Positions 16,110 through 25,240 are shown, counted from the stretch's first letter. The stretch is DNA of 64,000 bases from Novosphingobium sp. ERN07 (GCF_012641335.1 NZ_JABAID010000001.1:62001-126000), one strand, 5' to 3'. A program made the numbers and translations. Notes: generated from the letters alone by a model not told the origin.

Positions 16110-18806
16110 ATGTTTGATTTCGGCTCTGCCCTCTCCCGTGCCCACACCCATGCTCCGTTTCTTTCGCGTGCGCTGGATCGGTTGCCCGATCTGCAAGCGC
16201 TGCTGGCTGCTGGCGATGTTGAACAAGCCTTAGCGCAGGCCCGCAGCGCTGGTGATGGCATTGATGATGCCGCCGTGGCCTTGCGGCGTGAACGGGCAGC
16301 GCTGGCGCTCGTCATCGCAATTGGCGATTTGGCCGGAGCCTTTCCGCTATCCCGCGTCGTTACCGAACTGTCCGACTTTGCCGACCGTTCGCTCGATTCC
16401 GCCATCGCCGCCGCCATCCGCCGCCGCACGCCCGATGCTGAACCTGCGGGATTTTCCGCCATCGTTCTGGGCAAACACGGCGCGCAGGAACTGAACTATT
16501 CGTCCGATATCGACCCGATCCTGCTCTACGATCCTGAAGTCCTCCCCCGGCGGGATCGCGATGATCCTGCCGAAGCCGCGCAGCGTGTGGCGCGCGCGCT
16601 GATGGAAATCATGTCAGCGGTCACGTCCGAAGGCTATGTCTTCCGCGTTGATCTTCGCTTGCGCCCCGCGTCTGAAGTCAGCCCGCTCGCGCTGCCGTTC
16701 GAAGCGGCGATCACCCACTATGAATCCAGCGCGCTGGCGTGGGAACGCGCTGCCTATATCCGCGCACGCGCATCATCGGGCGATGTGGCGCGCGGGCAGG
16801 CTTTCCTCGATACGATCCGCCCTTTCGTGTGGCGGCGCAGCCTTGATTTCGGCGCGATTGCAGAGATCGGACGGCTGACCACGCGCATCCGCGATCACTA
16901 TTCCGCCGGGCAGGCCATCGGCCCCGGTTATGATCTGAAGCGCGGGCGCGGCGGCATTCGCGAGGTTGAATTTTTCGCGCAGACTCATCAGCTTATCCAC
17001 GGCGGGCGCAACCCCGCGCTGCGCCTGCGCGGCACACGCGCCAGTCTCGATGCGCTGGCCGATGCAGGTATCATCGGTGCCGAAGATGCCGCCGTCATGG
17101 GCCAAAGCTATGACCGGCTGCGTACGCTTGAACACCGCTTGCAAATGGTGGCGGATCAGCAGACGCATTCGCTACCGACAGACGCACAAGCACTTGATTC
17201 GGTTGCCAAACTCGATGGCCTTGCCAGTGGTGCGGAACTGGTGGCCGAACTTTCGGCCATTTCCGAAACCGTCGGCGCGCGTTTCGATACGCTGATCGCC
17301 ACTTATGCCCCCACAGGCGCGGTCGTGGTCGAATCCACCCCGCTCGCGCTCGAACTCGGCGCGCTGGGCTTCGCTCAGGCCGATAGTCTGGCAGAGCGGA
17401 TCGCGGCATGGGAGGGCGGGCAATACCGCTGCCTGCGCTCTGCCGAAGCGCGCGAAGCCTTTGCCCGCATCCGCCCGCAACTGCTGCGTGCGCTGGCCGA
17501 AGCGCCTGATCCTGATCGCGCGCTGCTGCGTTGGGAGCAATTGCTGGCGGGATTGCCTAGTGCAATCAATGTGTTCCGCCTGCTCGATGCGCGCCCCGGC
17601 TTGCTCGCTGTGGTCATGCGCCTGCTCGCCCATGCGCCGGTGCTGGCCGATGAACTGGCCCGCCGTTCCGACCTCCTCGACACCCTGATTGATCGCTCCG
17701 CCTTCGATCTTCCCGGCAGCGTCAATGAAATCGCCGCCGAACTTTCGCGCGGAGAAGCGGGCGACGATTACCAGCGCCTGCTCGATAATGTGCGCCTGCG
17801 TGTGGGCGAAATGCGCTTTGCCTTGGGCGTGCAACTCATTGAAAGCGAACGCGACCCTCTCGATGTCGCAGCAGCGCTCAGCCGCGTTGCCGAAGCCGCG
17901 ATAGAAGTGCTGGGCCGCGCCGCCATTGACGAATTTACGCTAAACCACGGGGTTGTTGCGGAAAGCGATCTGGCCATTCTCGGCCTTGGCCGCCTTGGCG
18001 GTGCGGCGCTTACGCACGCTTCGGACCTCGATCTGGTGTTCCTGTTCAGCGGCGATCATGCCGCCGAATCCGATGGCCGCCGCCCTCTGGGCGCTACGCT
18101 CTACTTCAACCGCCTCGCCCAACGCGTCATCGCGGCGCTTTCAGTGCCGACGGCGGCGGGGGCATTGTTCGAGGTTGATACGCGGTTGCGGCCTTCGGGC
18201 GCGCAGGGGCCGATCTCGGTCAGCCTTGAAAGCTTTGAACGATATCAATGCGAAGATGCGTGGACATGGGAACACATGGCGCTCTGCCGCGCCCGCCCTT
18301 TGTTCGGAACAGTGGCAGATCGCGCCGCCCTTTCCGCCATCATTGCCCGTGTGCAGGACCGGGATCGCGACGTCGCCAAGTTGCGTAGCGAAGTGCTTGA
18401 AATGCGGGCAACAATGGCGGAACACAAGCCGCCCAAGGGGCCGCTGGACGTGAAGCTGGCGCGTGGCGGACTGGTGGATCTTGAGTTCATCGTCCACTTC
18501 CTGCAACTGCGCGATCATGTTGCGCAGTTGCCAGACCTTGGACAGGCCGTGCAACTTCTTGAAGAAAAAGGCCTTCTTCCCACCGGCGCACGCGCCGCGC
18601 ACGATCTGATGACGCAGCTTTTGGTCGTCGTGCGGCTGGTTGCCCCTGATGGCATGTATCCGCCTGAGGCAAGCCGGGGCATTGTGGGGCGGTCCTGCGG
18701 GCTGGAAAGCTGGGACGCCTTGCTTGAAGCGCTGCATCAGGCACGGCTTTGCGTGGCTTTGGCCTGGAGCCAAGTGTTTGATATTGAACTGGAGATTGAG
18801 GCATGA
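16110..18806 (+). CDS. glnE: Bifunctional glutamine synthetase adenylyltransferase / adenylyl-removing enzyme
   Basis: The 898-residue enzyme reversibly adenylylates glutamine synthetase in response to PII proteins. Two nucleotidyltransferase domains are visible: the N-terminal deadenylylase with GKHGAQELNYSSDIDPILLYD around residue 125, and the C-terminal adenylylase with GLGRLGGAALTHASDLDLVFLF around residue 622. ATG 16110 is used; GTG 16104 fits the GAGGG at 16091 better, and TTG 16089 is also open. It is divergent from the M28 gene and overlaps the peroxiredoxin start by 4 nt. Together with gltBD at 33-39 kb it belongs to nitrogen assimilation. Confidence 0.95.
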   Translation: MFDFGSALSRAHTHAPFLSRALDRLPDLQALLAAGDVEQALAQARSAGDGIDDAAVALRRERAALALVIAIGDLAGAFPLSRVVTELSDFADRSLDSAIAAAIRRRTPDAEPAGFSAIVLGKHGAQELNYSSDIDPILLYDPEVLPRRDRDDPAEAAQRVARALMEIMSAVTSEGYVFRVDLRLRPASEVSPLALPFEAAITHYESSALAWERAAYIRARASSGDVARGQAFLDTIRPFVWRRSLDFGAIAEIGRLTTRIRDHYSAGQAIGPGYDLKRGRGGIREVEFFAQTHQLIHGGRNPALRLRGTRASLDALADAGIIGAEDAAVMGQSYDRLRTLEHRLQMVADQQTHSLPTDAQALDSVAKLDGLASGAELVAELSAISETVGARFDTLIATYAPTGAVVVESTPLALELGALGFAQADSLAERIAAWEGGQYRCLRSAEAREAFARIRPQLLRALAEAPDPDRALLRWEQLLAGLPSAINVFRLLDARPGLLAVVMRLLAHAPVLADELARRSDLLDTLIDRSAFDLPGSVNEIAAELSRGEAGDDYQRLLDNVRLRVGEMRFALGVQLIESERDPLDVAAALSRVAEAAIEVLGRAAIDEFTLNHGVVAESDLAILGLGRLGGAALTHASDLDLVFLFSGDHAAESDGRRPLGATLYFNRLAQRVIAALSVPTAAGALFEVDTRLRPSGAQGPISVSLESFERYQCEDAWTWEHMALCRARPLFGTVADRAALSAIIARVQDRDRDVAKLRSEVLEMRATMAEHKPPKGPLDVKLARGGLVDLEFIVHFLQLRDHVAQLPDLGQAVQLLEEKGLLPTGARAAHDLMTQLLVVVRLVAPDGMYPPEASRGIVGRSCGLESWDALLEALHQARLCVALAWSQVFDIELEIEA

Positions 18807-19276
18807 GCGAGCGGATCGGCGTGGGCGAGGCATTTCCCGATATCGCGATGACGACGCCGGATGGCGGCAGCGTCAAGGCTTCGGACTTTGTCGGGCAAAA
18901 GTTGGTCGTATTCTTCTATCCAAAGGACGATACGCCCGGCTGCACCACTGAGAACAAAGACTTTTCAAGCCTTTATGCCGATTTTCAGGCGGCTGGCGTG
19001 GCAGTTCTGGGCGTGAGCAAAGACCCGCCGAAGAAGCACGTGAAATTTACCGAAAAGCACGGCCTCACCGCGCCACTCGCGTCGGACGCGGAAGAGGGCG
19101 GCGTTTCGGATGCGCTGGGCGTCTGGACCGAAAAATCGATGTATGGCCGCACCTACATGGGCATGGAGCGCACGACCTATCTGATTGGTCCAGATGGAAA
19201 AATCGCGCGCATCTGGAACAAGGTGAAGGTCAAGGGCCACGCCGAAGAGGTGCTCGTCGCGGCGAAAGCATTATGA
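18803..19276 (+). CDS. bcp: Peroxiredoxin of the Bcp/PrxQ subfamily, one-cysteine form
   Basis: This 157-residue thiol peroxidase has the thioredoxin fold. The peroxidatic Cys47 is in FYPKDDTPGCTTENKDF with the conserved Pro and Thr. No other cysteine exists in the protein, so it lacks the resolving Cys that many Bcp enzymes carry five residues later and must use an external thiol. It reduces H2O2 and organic peroxides in the cytoplasm. Its ATG overlaps the glnE stop (ATGA), so translation is coupled. A 10-bp direct repeat lies between it and the next gene. Confidence 0.94.
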   Translation: MSERIGVGEAFPDIAMTTPDGGSVKASDFVGQKLVVFFYPKDDTPGCTTENKDFSSLYADFQAAGVAVLGVSKDPPKKHVKFTEKHGLTAPLASDAEEGGVSDALGVWTEKSMYGRTYMGMERTTYLIGPDGKIARIWNKVKVKGHAEEVLVAAKAL

Positions 19277-19284
19277 TTTCCGAA

Positions 19285-19314
19285 GTGCACCTAGATGCAC
19301 CTAGCAGCACCTAA
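19285..19314 (+). repeat. Three 10-bp direct repeats (RTGCACCTAR-like) just before the DUF455 gene
   Basis: Units GTGCACCTAG (19285-19294), ATGCACCTAG (19295-19304) and CAGCACCTAA (19305-19314) are head to tail with exact 10-bp period and end 6 nt before the ATG at 19321. The same array, in the same orientation to its downstream gene, occurs at 61310-61349. Ten-bp phasing puts the units on one face of DNA, so a regulatory binding site is one explanation. Confidence 0.75.
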
Positions 19315-19320
19315 GCGCGT

Positions 19321-20175
19321 ATGAACGCCACTTCGCTGGGGGCAGCGATCCGCGAAACCATGCTTACCGCAGACCCGTTCGCCAAGGTCATGATGACCCG
19401 CGATCTGTTCCGGCGGTGGCGTGCCGGAACCCTCGCGTTCACGTTCGACGCCTCCCTCCCTGATGTGCCCGCTCGCCCCGAAAAGCCCGAACTCCTCCCG
19501 CCCAACGCAATGCCCAAACGCGGGCGCGGCGGATCGGAGCGCGGGCGGCTGGCGTTGCTGCACGCGCTGGCGCACATCGAATTCGTGGCAATCGATCTCG
19601 CGCTCGATGCGGCGGGGCGTTTCGGCGCGGACATGGGCCGCAATTTCGTGGATGACTGGCTGTCCGTCGCCGCGGATGAAGCCATGCATTTCAGCCTCCT
19701 GGAGCGGCGGCTGCGGACTTTGGGCAGTTTCTATGGCGCCATGCCCGCGCACGACGGGTTGTGGGACGCCGCGCGCGAAACCGCGCACGATGTGGCGGCG
19801 CGGCTCGCCGTGGTGCCGATGGTGCTGGAAGCCCGCGCGCTGGATGTCACGCCGATGACGGTGGAGCGGTTTCTGGCGGCGGGAGACGAACGCTCCGCGC
19901 GCATCCTGCAAAGAATCGTTGACGACGAAATTCGCCATGTGCGGTTCGGCACAAAACATTTCGCCGCACTGTGCGAAAGCCGTGGCGAATCCCCGGCGAA
20001 TCTTTGGAAATGCTTGGTCCAGCGCCACTTTCGCGGCCTCGTTAAGCCGCCGTTCAACGACTCGGCGCGCCGATCAGCCGGTTTGTCGCGCGAAATGATG
20101 GCAGGGGTTGCCACCCCGCCAAGCCCTCCTCATACCCCAATGCACGAGATGGCGGGGGGTTCCGACCAGCTCTGA
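19321..20175 (+). CDS. DUF455 family ferritin-like protein
   Basis: The 284-residue protein matches DUF455, a ferritin-like four-helix family. The diiron-type E/D-xx-H motifs are visible as HALAHIEFVAIDLALD near residue 82-95, DEAMHFSLL near 119, LEARALD near 177, and VDDEIRHVRFGTKHF near 200. The biochemical role is not established, and a redox or tRNA-hydroxylase-like activity has been suggested from the fold only. No Shine-Dalgarno is visible before ATG 19321 because the upstream bases are the 10-bp repeats. It sits 44 nt after the peroxiredoxin gene, a plausible oxidative-stress neighbour. Confidence 0.85.
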   Translation: MNATSLGAAIRETMLTADPFAKVMMTRDLFRRWRAGTLAFTFDASLPDVPARPEKPELLPPNAMPKRGRGGSERGRLALLHALAHIEFVAIDLALDAAGRFGADMGRNFVDDWLSVAADEAMHFSLLERRLRTLGSFYGAMPAHDGLWDAARETAHDVAARLAVVPMVLEARALDVTPMTVERFLAAGDERSARILQRIVDDEIRHVRFGTKHFAALCESRGESPANLWKCLVQRHFRGLVKPPFNDSARRSAGLSREMMAGVATPPSPPHTPMHEMAGGSDQL

Positions 20176-20221
20176 AACATCCCAAGGCAGCCGGTTTAAT
20201 CCTGCTGACTGCCATAAAACG

Positions 20222-20308
20222 GGTTCGCTCTGGGGGTTTAGAGCGGACCGATCGACAAGGCCGAATGGCCAGAGATCGGGACGCAAAGAAAAGGTCGTAC
20301 GGGTCGTA
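20222..20308 (+). promoter_or_regulatory. Structured 5' leader of the M23 peptidase gene
   Basis: Two hairpins precede the start codon. GGTTCGCTCT (20222-20231) pairs fully with AGAGCGGACC (20240-20249), with one G-T pair. CCGATC (20248-20253) pairs with GATCGG (20274-20279) enclosing GGCC-GAAT-GGCC. These overlap by two bases and so could be alternative folds. GGGACGCAAAG follows at 20278-20288, then 20 nt to the ATG at 20309. The compact structured leader suggests cis-regulation; no known riboswitch class could be confirmed. Confidence 0.45.
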
Positions 20309-21025
20309 ATGTTGTTCAACACCAAAACCTTCAAGACAGCCTTCAGCGCCGTAGTGGCAGTTGTCGCATTCTCTTCCGCTCCGGCTTTCGCCAACAGCGC
20401 TGCCTCGGCAGACATCGCCGCACCGCTTCGCGCCGCCGAAGCGGCAAAGGCAGGTGTCTCGGCAGATCGCGGTGACGATGAATTCCGCCGCCTGTTCGCA
20501 AGCTGGCAGCAGCTCGACAACGGCATCCTGCCTTCGGCCAAGCCCGTCACCGCAAAGCGCACGGGCGTTTCGATCCCCTCGCTGGTGCCGGTTGCGATGA
20601 CGCGCCTTTCCAGCGGTTACGGGATGCGCAATCACCCGGTTCTGGGCGGTCGCCGCGCGCACAAGGGCATCGATCTTTCCGCGCCCACCGGCACCCCGAT
20701 CCGCGCAACTGCCGATGGCACCGTGGAAATGGCTGACTGGTTCGGCGGTTATGGCCTTTACGTTCAGCTCGATCACGGCGCAGCGATGGAAACGCGCTAT
20801 GGCCACATGTCGCGCATCGCGGTTGCCGCTGGCCAGCAGGTCCGCAAGGGCGACATCATTGGTTATGTCGGCTCGACGGGCCGTTCCACCGGCCCCCACC
20901 TTCATTATGAAGTCCGCGTTTCGGGCGAAGCGGTCAACCCGCTGCCCTACATGCAGGGCAAGAGCGAACAGCTCTATGCCAGCAACGCGACCGATCACGC
21001 AGGCATCGGCGGCCCCGAAGAATAA
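20309..21025 (+). CDS. M23 family (LytM-type) peptidoglycan endopeptidase
   Basis: Start ATG 20309 gives 238 residues with a signal peptide (FKTAFSAVVAVVAFSSAPAFA). The upstream extension of the frame is only leader sequence. The C-terminal LytM domain carries the zinc ligands His and Asp in HKGIDLSAP, and HLHYEV, with GYGMRNHPVLGGRRAHKG as in active D,D-endopeptidases. It would cut peptidoglycan cross-links in the periplasm or serve as an envelope regulator. A hairpin-rich leader precedes it and a terminator follows, so it is a single-gene unit. Confidence 0.93.
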   Translation: MLFNTKTFKTAFSAVVAVVAFSSAPAFANSAASADIAAPLRAAEAAKAGVSADRGDDEFRRLFASWQQLDNGILPSAKPVTAKRTGVSIPSLVPVAMTRLSSGYGMRNHPVLGGRRAHKGIDLSAPTGTPIRATADGTVEMADWFGGYGLYVQLDHGAAMETRYGHMSRIAVAAGQQVRKGDIIGYVGSTGRSTGPHLHYEVRVSGEAVNPLPYMQGKSEQLYASNATDHAGIGGPEE

Positions 21026-21065
21026 GCCGAGCCTTCGCACCGAGTGCATCTTGGAGAGGATGCGG

Positions 21066-21094
21066 AAAAGGGCGCCGGTGACGGTGCCCTTTTC
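21066..21094 (+). terminator. Rho-independent terminator after the M23 gene
   Basis: AAAAGGGCGCC (21066-21076) pairs with GGTGCCCTTTT (21083-21093) around a short loop and runs into T residues. Confidence 0.75.
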
Positions 21095-21201
21095 TTATGT
21101 GCCATAACGGCCCTCACCCAAGTTGTGCCTCGATTTCAATGCGGCAGCGCGATATGTGCGGGTGCAACTGATGGGCGATCGGCCCAACTCGTGGAAGCCG
21201 C

Positions 21202-22152
21202 ATGAACCACCCCACTCTGCCTTTGACTGCCACCCTGGCGCTTTCGATCATGGCCACGCAGCTTGGTGGTTGCGCCGCCGCAGCGCTGGTCCCGCTGATG
21301 GCTGGCGGCACGTTGACCGGCAAGGAAATCATCGAAAACGGCAAGCGTGGCGATAGCGAAGGGCCCGCCAAGCCCGTGGTAATTGTCGGCAAGGGCGTGA
21401 GCACGGTGCCGCCAGCGATCAACACAACGCCGACGCAACCGATTGCTTCTGCACCGGGCAGCGCCGAGGCCCTTGCGCCGCCCGCAGCGTCCGAAACTGC
21501 GCCCCTTCGCGTGGCAGAGGCTGCAACGGCTGCACCGTTTCCACCTTCGGCGACGGACGTTGAAAGCATCAGCCCCGCTGCCGCGCCTGATGATGATGGC
21601 TATGCCGCGATGACCGCGTTCGTGCTGGCCGCCGCAAAGGACGTGAAGCCCGCGCCGGGCCGCAAATCCGCGCTGCTGGACCAGCGAACGCTGGCGTCGC
21701 TGCCCTCCACACGCCCCTGCGGCGAGCAACGCGGCGCATTGCTGATTGATCTGGACCCTGGCGACAAGGCGTTCGACCTGGATGATCCGCCCTCCCCTGC
21801 GCCGGGATTGGCCGACCGACTGCGCGCGATTCGTGGCACCGGCACGGCAGTGGTGTGGATCGCCAGCCTGCCCGAAACCGCCGAAAAGCCGATTGGCACG
21901 ATCCTGAAAGCGACCGGACTGGACCCGCTGGGCATTGATCCGGTGCTGCTGCTGCGCCGCACCGAAACGCGCAAGCAGCAGATCCTGCAGCGCGCCGATT
22001 CGGATTGGTGCGTGCTGGCCATCGCCGGGGACCGCAAGGCGGACTTCGACGAAGTGTTCGATTACTTGCGCAATCCCAACGGCCCGGTTGCGGTTGCGCT
22101 GGACGCGAACATCGGAGACGGGTGGTTTCTGGTGCCGCCGCCGGTGAAGTGA
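21202..22152 (+). CDS. Putative lipoprotein with degenerate HAD-like domain
   Basis: This 316-residue protein has a lipoprotein signal with lipobox LGGC at Cys24. A Pro/Ala-rich linker runs to about residue 135. The C-terminal part shows elements resembling the HAD phosphatase fold: ALLIDLDPGDKAF (DxD motif I) near 183-195, VVWIASLPE (motif II position), and AIAGDRKADFDEVFDYL (acidic motif IV) near 275-290. This is similar in outline to secreted acid phosphatases, but the match is partial and activity is uncertain. Its stop is 6 nt before the GST gene. Confidence 0.65.
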   Translation: MNHPTLPLTATLALSIMATQLGGCAAAALVPLMAGGTLTGKEIIENGKRGDSEGPAKPVVIVGKGVSTVPPAINTTPTQPIASAPGSAEALAPPAASETAPLRVAEAATAAPFPPSATDVESISPAAAPDDDGYAAMTAFVLAAAKDVKPAPGRKSALLDQRTLASLPSTRPCGEQRGALLIDLDPGDKAFDLDDPPSPAPGLADRLRAIRGTGTAVVWIASLPETAEKPIGTILKATGLDPLGIDPVLLLRRTETRKQQILQRADSDWCVLAIAGDRKADFDEVFDYLRNPNGPVAVALDANIGDGWFLVPPPVK

Positions 22153-22158
22153 GATGCA

Positions 22159-22845
22159 ATGATGTCCTACGTTCTGATCACCGCGAACCGAAACTATTCA
22201 AGCTGGTCGCTGCGTCCGTGGGTGCTGATGAAGGCGCTGGGCATCGATTTCGAGGATCGGATCGAGCCGTTTACCAAGCCCACGAACTATGACGAGTTCC
22301 GCGCCTTCTCGCCCACGGGCCAAGTGCCGGTGCTGCTCCACGATGGCCGGACGGTGTGGGATTCGCTGGGGATCGCGCTCTATCTGGCCGAGCGGCACGA
22401 AGGCATATGGCCAGCGGATGAAGCCGCCCGCGCCTTTGCGATCTGTGCGGTGGCCGAAATGCACGGCGGGTTTTCCGCGCTGCGCAACGATTGCACGATG
22501 AACGTGGGCGTGCGGATGCGCCCCCGCCCGATGCGTGAAGCGCTGCTGCGCGATGTGGCCCGTGTGCGTGAGATTTTCGAGCAGAGTCTTGCGCAGTTCG
22601 GCGGCCCCTGGCTGGCGGGCGAGGCATTTACCGCGTTGGATGCATTCTTTGCGCCAGTGGGTTTCCGCATTCGCACCTATGGCCTTGATGTGGGCAAGGG
22701 GCAGGCGTGGGTTCAGCACATTCTGGCCCATCCGGCGATGCTGCAATGGGAAGCCGAGGCGCTGGCCGAGACATGGCGCGAAGAAGGCCATGAAGCGGAA
22801 CTGGCGGCCTGTGGTGAGATCGTGGAAGATCATCGGACGGGGTAA
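22159..22845 (+). CDS. Glutathione S-transferase family protein
   Basis: The 228-residue protein has the thioredoxin-like N-terminal domain with NYSSWSLRPW (Ser near 14-15 as candidate catalytic residue), the cis-proline loop TGQVPVLL, and the gamma-glutamyl-binding DSLGIALYLAE. An all-helical C-terminal domain follows. GSTs conjugate or reduce electrophiles with glutathione in the cytosol. The substrate is not predictable. It follows the lipoprotein gene closely and may be co-transcribed with it. Confidence 0.92.
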   Translation: MMSYVLITANRNYSSWSLRPWVLMKALGIDFEDRIEPFTKPTNYDEFRAFSPTGQVPVLLHDGRTVWDSLGIALYLAERHEGIWPADEAARAFAICAVAEMHGGFSALRNDCTMNVGVRMRPRPMREALLRDVARVREIFEQSLAQFGGPWLAGEAFTALDAFFAPVGFRIRTYGLDVGKGQAWVQHILAHPAMLQWEAEALAETWREEGHEAELAACGEIVEDHRTG

Positions 22846-22958
22846 TCGAAACGCCCTGAATGCATCGACCTTCAGTTACGCAATGCAATTCGTGGTTGCT
22901 TCCTGAGCCACTTCCGGCAAGATCGCGCGCAACGAAAACCGGGATCGAGGGGCCTGAA

Positions 22959-24179
22959 TTGTCAACGCTGTCACTAAAAATCCGCCTGTTCGCCATGATG
23001 GCGTTGCAATTGGCGATCTGGGGCGCATGGGCGCCAAAGCTGTTTCCCTACATGGGAATGCTGGGATTCAGCGCGGGCCAGCAAGGGCTGGTCGGTACAT
23101 GCTGGGGCATTGCATCGGTGGTGGGGATCTTTTTCTCCAACCAGTTCGCTGACCGCACGTTCTCGGCTGAGAAGTTTCTGGCGGGCAGCCATGTGATCGG
23201 CGGCCTCGCGCTGCTGGGCGTGGCCTTCAGCAGCAGCTTCGTGCCGTTCTTCGTGTGCTACATGATTTATAGCCTCGTCTATGTGCCGACGCTTTCGGTG
23301 ACGAACACCGTTGCCTTCACCCATCTGCCCAATCCGGCCGAGTTCGGATCGGTCCGTTCGGGCGGCACTGTCGGCTGGATCATGGCTAGCTGGCCCTTCG
23401 TGTTTATCCTTGGCGCACAGGCTGACGCATCGCAGGTGCGTTCGATCTTCATCGTCGCTGCGGTAATCTCGTTCGCGATGGCGGCGTTCTCGCTCACCTT
23501 GCCGCACACCCCGCCAAAGCAGGGCGGCGATGTGGACAAGCTGGCATGGCGGCGCGCACTGGGCCTGCTGAAAAAGCCGGTGGTGGCCGTGCTGTTCCTC
23601 GTCACCTTCATCGATTCGGTCGTTCACAACGGCTACTTCGTGCTGTCGGACGCCTTCCTGACCAATCGCGTCGGCATTGCCGGCAACCTTTCGATGGTGG
23701 TGTTGAGCCTTGGACAGGTGGCCGAAATCCTGACCATGCTGGTGCTCGCCAAAGTGCTGGTGCGGCTGGGCTGGCGCTGGACGATGATCGTGGGCATTCT
23801 GGGCCACGCGGCCCGGTTCCTCGCCTTCTCGTTCATGGCTGACAGCATTCCGGCGATCATCGCAGTGCAACTTCTGCACGGCATCTGCTATGCCTTCTTC
23901 TTCGCCACGGTCTATATCTTCGTCGACGAAGCCTTCCCCAAAGACGTGCGCTCTTCGGCGCAGGGGCTGTTCAACCTGCTCATTCTGGGCCTGGGCAACA
24001 TGGTGGCCAGCTTCGCCTTCCCGGCGCTGGTCGCCGGGCTGACCGATGCGCAGGGCGTGGTCGATTACACCACCGTGTTCCTCGTTCCGGCGGGCCTTGC
24101 CGCGATTGGCGCGATGCTGCTGCTCGTCGCCTTTCGTCCAGCCACGCACGGTCCCGCCAATCCGCAGGAGATCCATTGA
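22959..24179 (+). CDS. MFS transporter, nucleoside:H+ symporter-like
   Basis: TTG 22959 is preferred because GAGGGG lies about 8 nt upstream; an ATG at 22860 would add 33 residues without membrane character. The 406-residue product has about twelve hydrophobic segments. Its start, MALQLAIWGAWAPKLFPYMG, and middle SVRSGGTVGWIMASW match the NupG-like nucleoside/H+ symporter branch of the MFS in the inner membrane. Its stop overlaps the next start (TGATG), so import is probably coupled to the isomerase-like gene. Nucleosides or sugars are the expected substrates. Confidence 0.88.
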   Translation: MSTLSLKIRLFAMMALQLAIWGAWAPKLFPYMGMLGFSAGQQGLVGTCWGIASVVGIFFSNQFADRTFSAEKFLAGSHVIGGLALLGVAFSSSFVPFFVCYMIYSLVYVPTLSVTNTVAFTHLPNPAEFGSVRSGGTVGWIMASWPFVFILGAQADASQVRSIFIVAAVISFAMAAFSLTLPHTPPKQGGDVDKLAWRRALGLLKKPVVAVLFLVTFIDSVVHNGYFVLSDAFLTNRVGIAGNLSMVVLSLGQVAEILTMLVLAKVLVRLGWRWTMIVGILGHAARFLAFSFMADSIPAIIAVQLLHGICYAFFFATVYIFVDEAFPKDVRSSAQGLFNLLILGLGNMVASFAFPALVAGLTDAQGVVDYTTVFLVPAGLAAIGAMLLLVAFRPATHGPANPQEIH

Positions 24180-25159
24180 TGTCGCAAGTTATGATGAATC
24201 GCCGCGCGCTGCTGGCCGCGCTGGGCGCAACCGCAGCGCTGGCATTAAGCGAAACACCTGCAATGGCCGCTCTGCGGCGGAGCAAGCCGTTCTTCCAGCG
24301 CATCGGCAAGCCGATTGGCCTGCAGCTTTACACGCTGGGCGATATGCCGGTTAAGGATCTCGATGGCACGCTGGCAAAGCTGGCGGCGGTGGGCTTTACC
24401 GATATTGAACTGCCGAACTTCTATAACCGCACGCCTGCAGACCTGCGCGCGGCGGCGGACAAGGCGGGCGTGCGCTATAGCTCGATCCACATGAACATGC
24501 CGGGGCCGTTTACCGGCGGCACGCTTTCGCTGATGAGTTCGCCGCAGGAAATTGCCGATGGGCTGAACACGCTGGGCATCTATCAGGTGTTCATGCCGCT
24601 GTGCCCGCTGCCCGAAGGCTTTTCGATTCCGGAAGGCAAGAACCCGCAAGTGGCCATCGGTGATGCCCTGCGCGAAGCCGGGGCGGACCACTGGAAGCGC
24701 ACGGCAACGCTGCTGAACGAACGCGCGGCGGCGCTGAAGCCGTTCGGGATTTCGCTGGGATATCACAACCACAACATGGAATTCGCGCCGCTGCCCGATG
24801 GCACCACGGGTTGGGAAATCCTGATGAAAGAAACCGATCCTTCATTGGTGAATTTCGAGCTGGACCTTGGCTGGACTTCGGCTGCCGGGCTTGATCCTGC
24901 AGTGGAGCTGGGCAAGCTCAAAGGCCGGGTGAAGGCGGTTCACGTAAAGGACGTGAAGGCGACCACGAAGACCAACTATGTGATGAGCCAGGACCCGACC
25001 GAGGTTGGTTCAGGCCGTTTGCAATGGGCGAAGATCCTGCCTGCGGCACAGGCGGCAGGCGTACAGCACTTCTATGTGGAGCAGGAACCGCCCTTTGCGA
25101 TGGACCGGCTGGCCGCAGTGACCAAGAGCCACGGCTTCCTGTCACGCTTCGTCGCCTGA
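24179..25159 (+). CDS. Exported sugar phosphate isomerase/epimerase-like TIM-barrel protein
   Basis: ATG 24179 has GGAG 8 nt upstream and overlaps the transporter stop; the product is 326 residues. The N-terminus ([20 protein letters not shown]) looks like a twin-arginine signal ending at AMA-AL. The mature part is an AP endonuclease 2/xylose isomerase-like TIM barrel, with [19 protein letters not shown] and VHVKDVKA. Family members isomerise or epimerise sugars or inositols with a divalent metal. The coupling to the MFS gene suggests a small catabolic unit; the substrate is unknown. Confidence 0.88.
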   Translation: MSQVMMNRRALLAALGATAALALSETPAMAALRRSKPFFQRIGKPIGLQLYTLGDMPVKDLDGTLAKLAAVGFTDIELPNFYNRTPADLRAAADKAGVRYSSIHMNMPGPFTGGTLSLMSSPQEIADGLNTLGIYQVFMPLCPLPEGFSIPEGKNPQVAIGDALREAGADHWKRTATLLNERAAALKPFGISLGYHNHNMEFAPLPDGTTGWEILMKETDPSLVNFELDLGWTSAAGLDPAVELGKLKGRVKAVHVKDVKATTKTNYVMSQDPTEVGSGRLQWAKILPAAQAAGVQHFYVEQEPPFAMDRLAAVTKSHGFLSRFVA

Positions 25160-25183
25160 CGTTCTATCCCTGCGAAATGACGG

Positions 25184-25212
25184 AAAGGGAGGCCACCGTG
25201 CCTCCCTTTTTC
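25184..25212 (+). terminator. Rho-independent terminator after the isomerase gene
   Basis: AAAGGGAGGC (25184-25193) pairs with GCCTCCCTTT (25200-25209) over a small loop and ends in a T run. Confidence 0.8.
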
Positions 25213-25240
25213 GTATGTGCTGCACACGAGTGAGTTGCGC

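Noticed and set aside
20278..20288. GEMM (c-di-GMP-I) riboswitch before the M23 gene
   Set aside because: Only the GGGACGCAAAG segment matches; the GCAAACC segment and the tetraloop receptor arrangement were not found, so it is reported as an unassigned structured leader.
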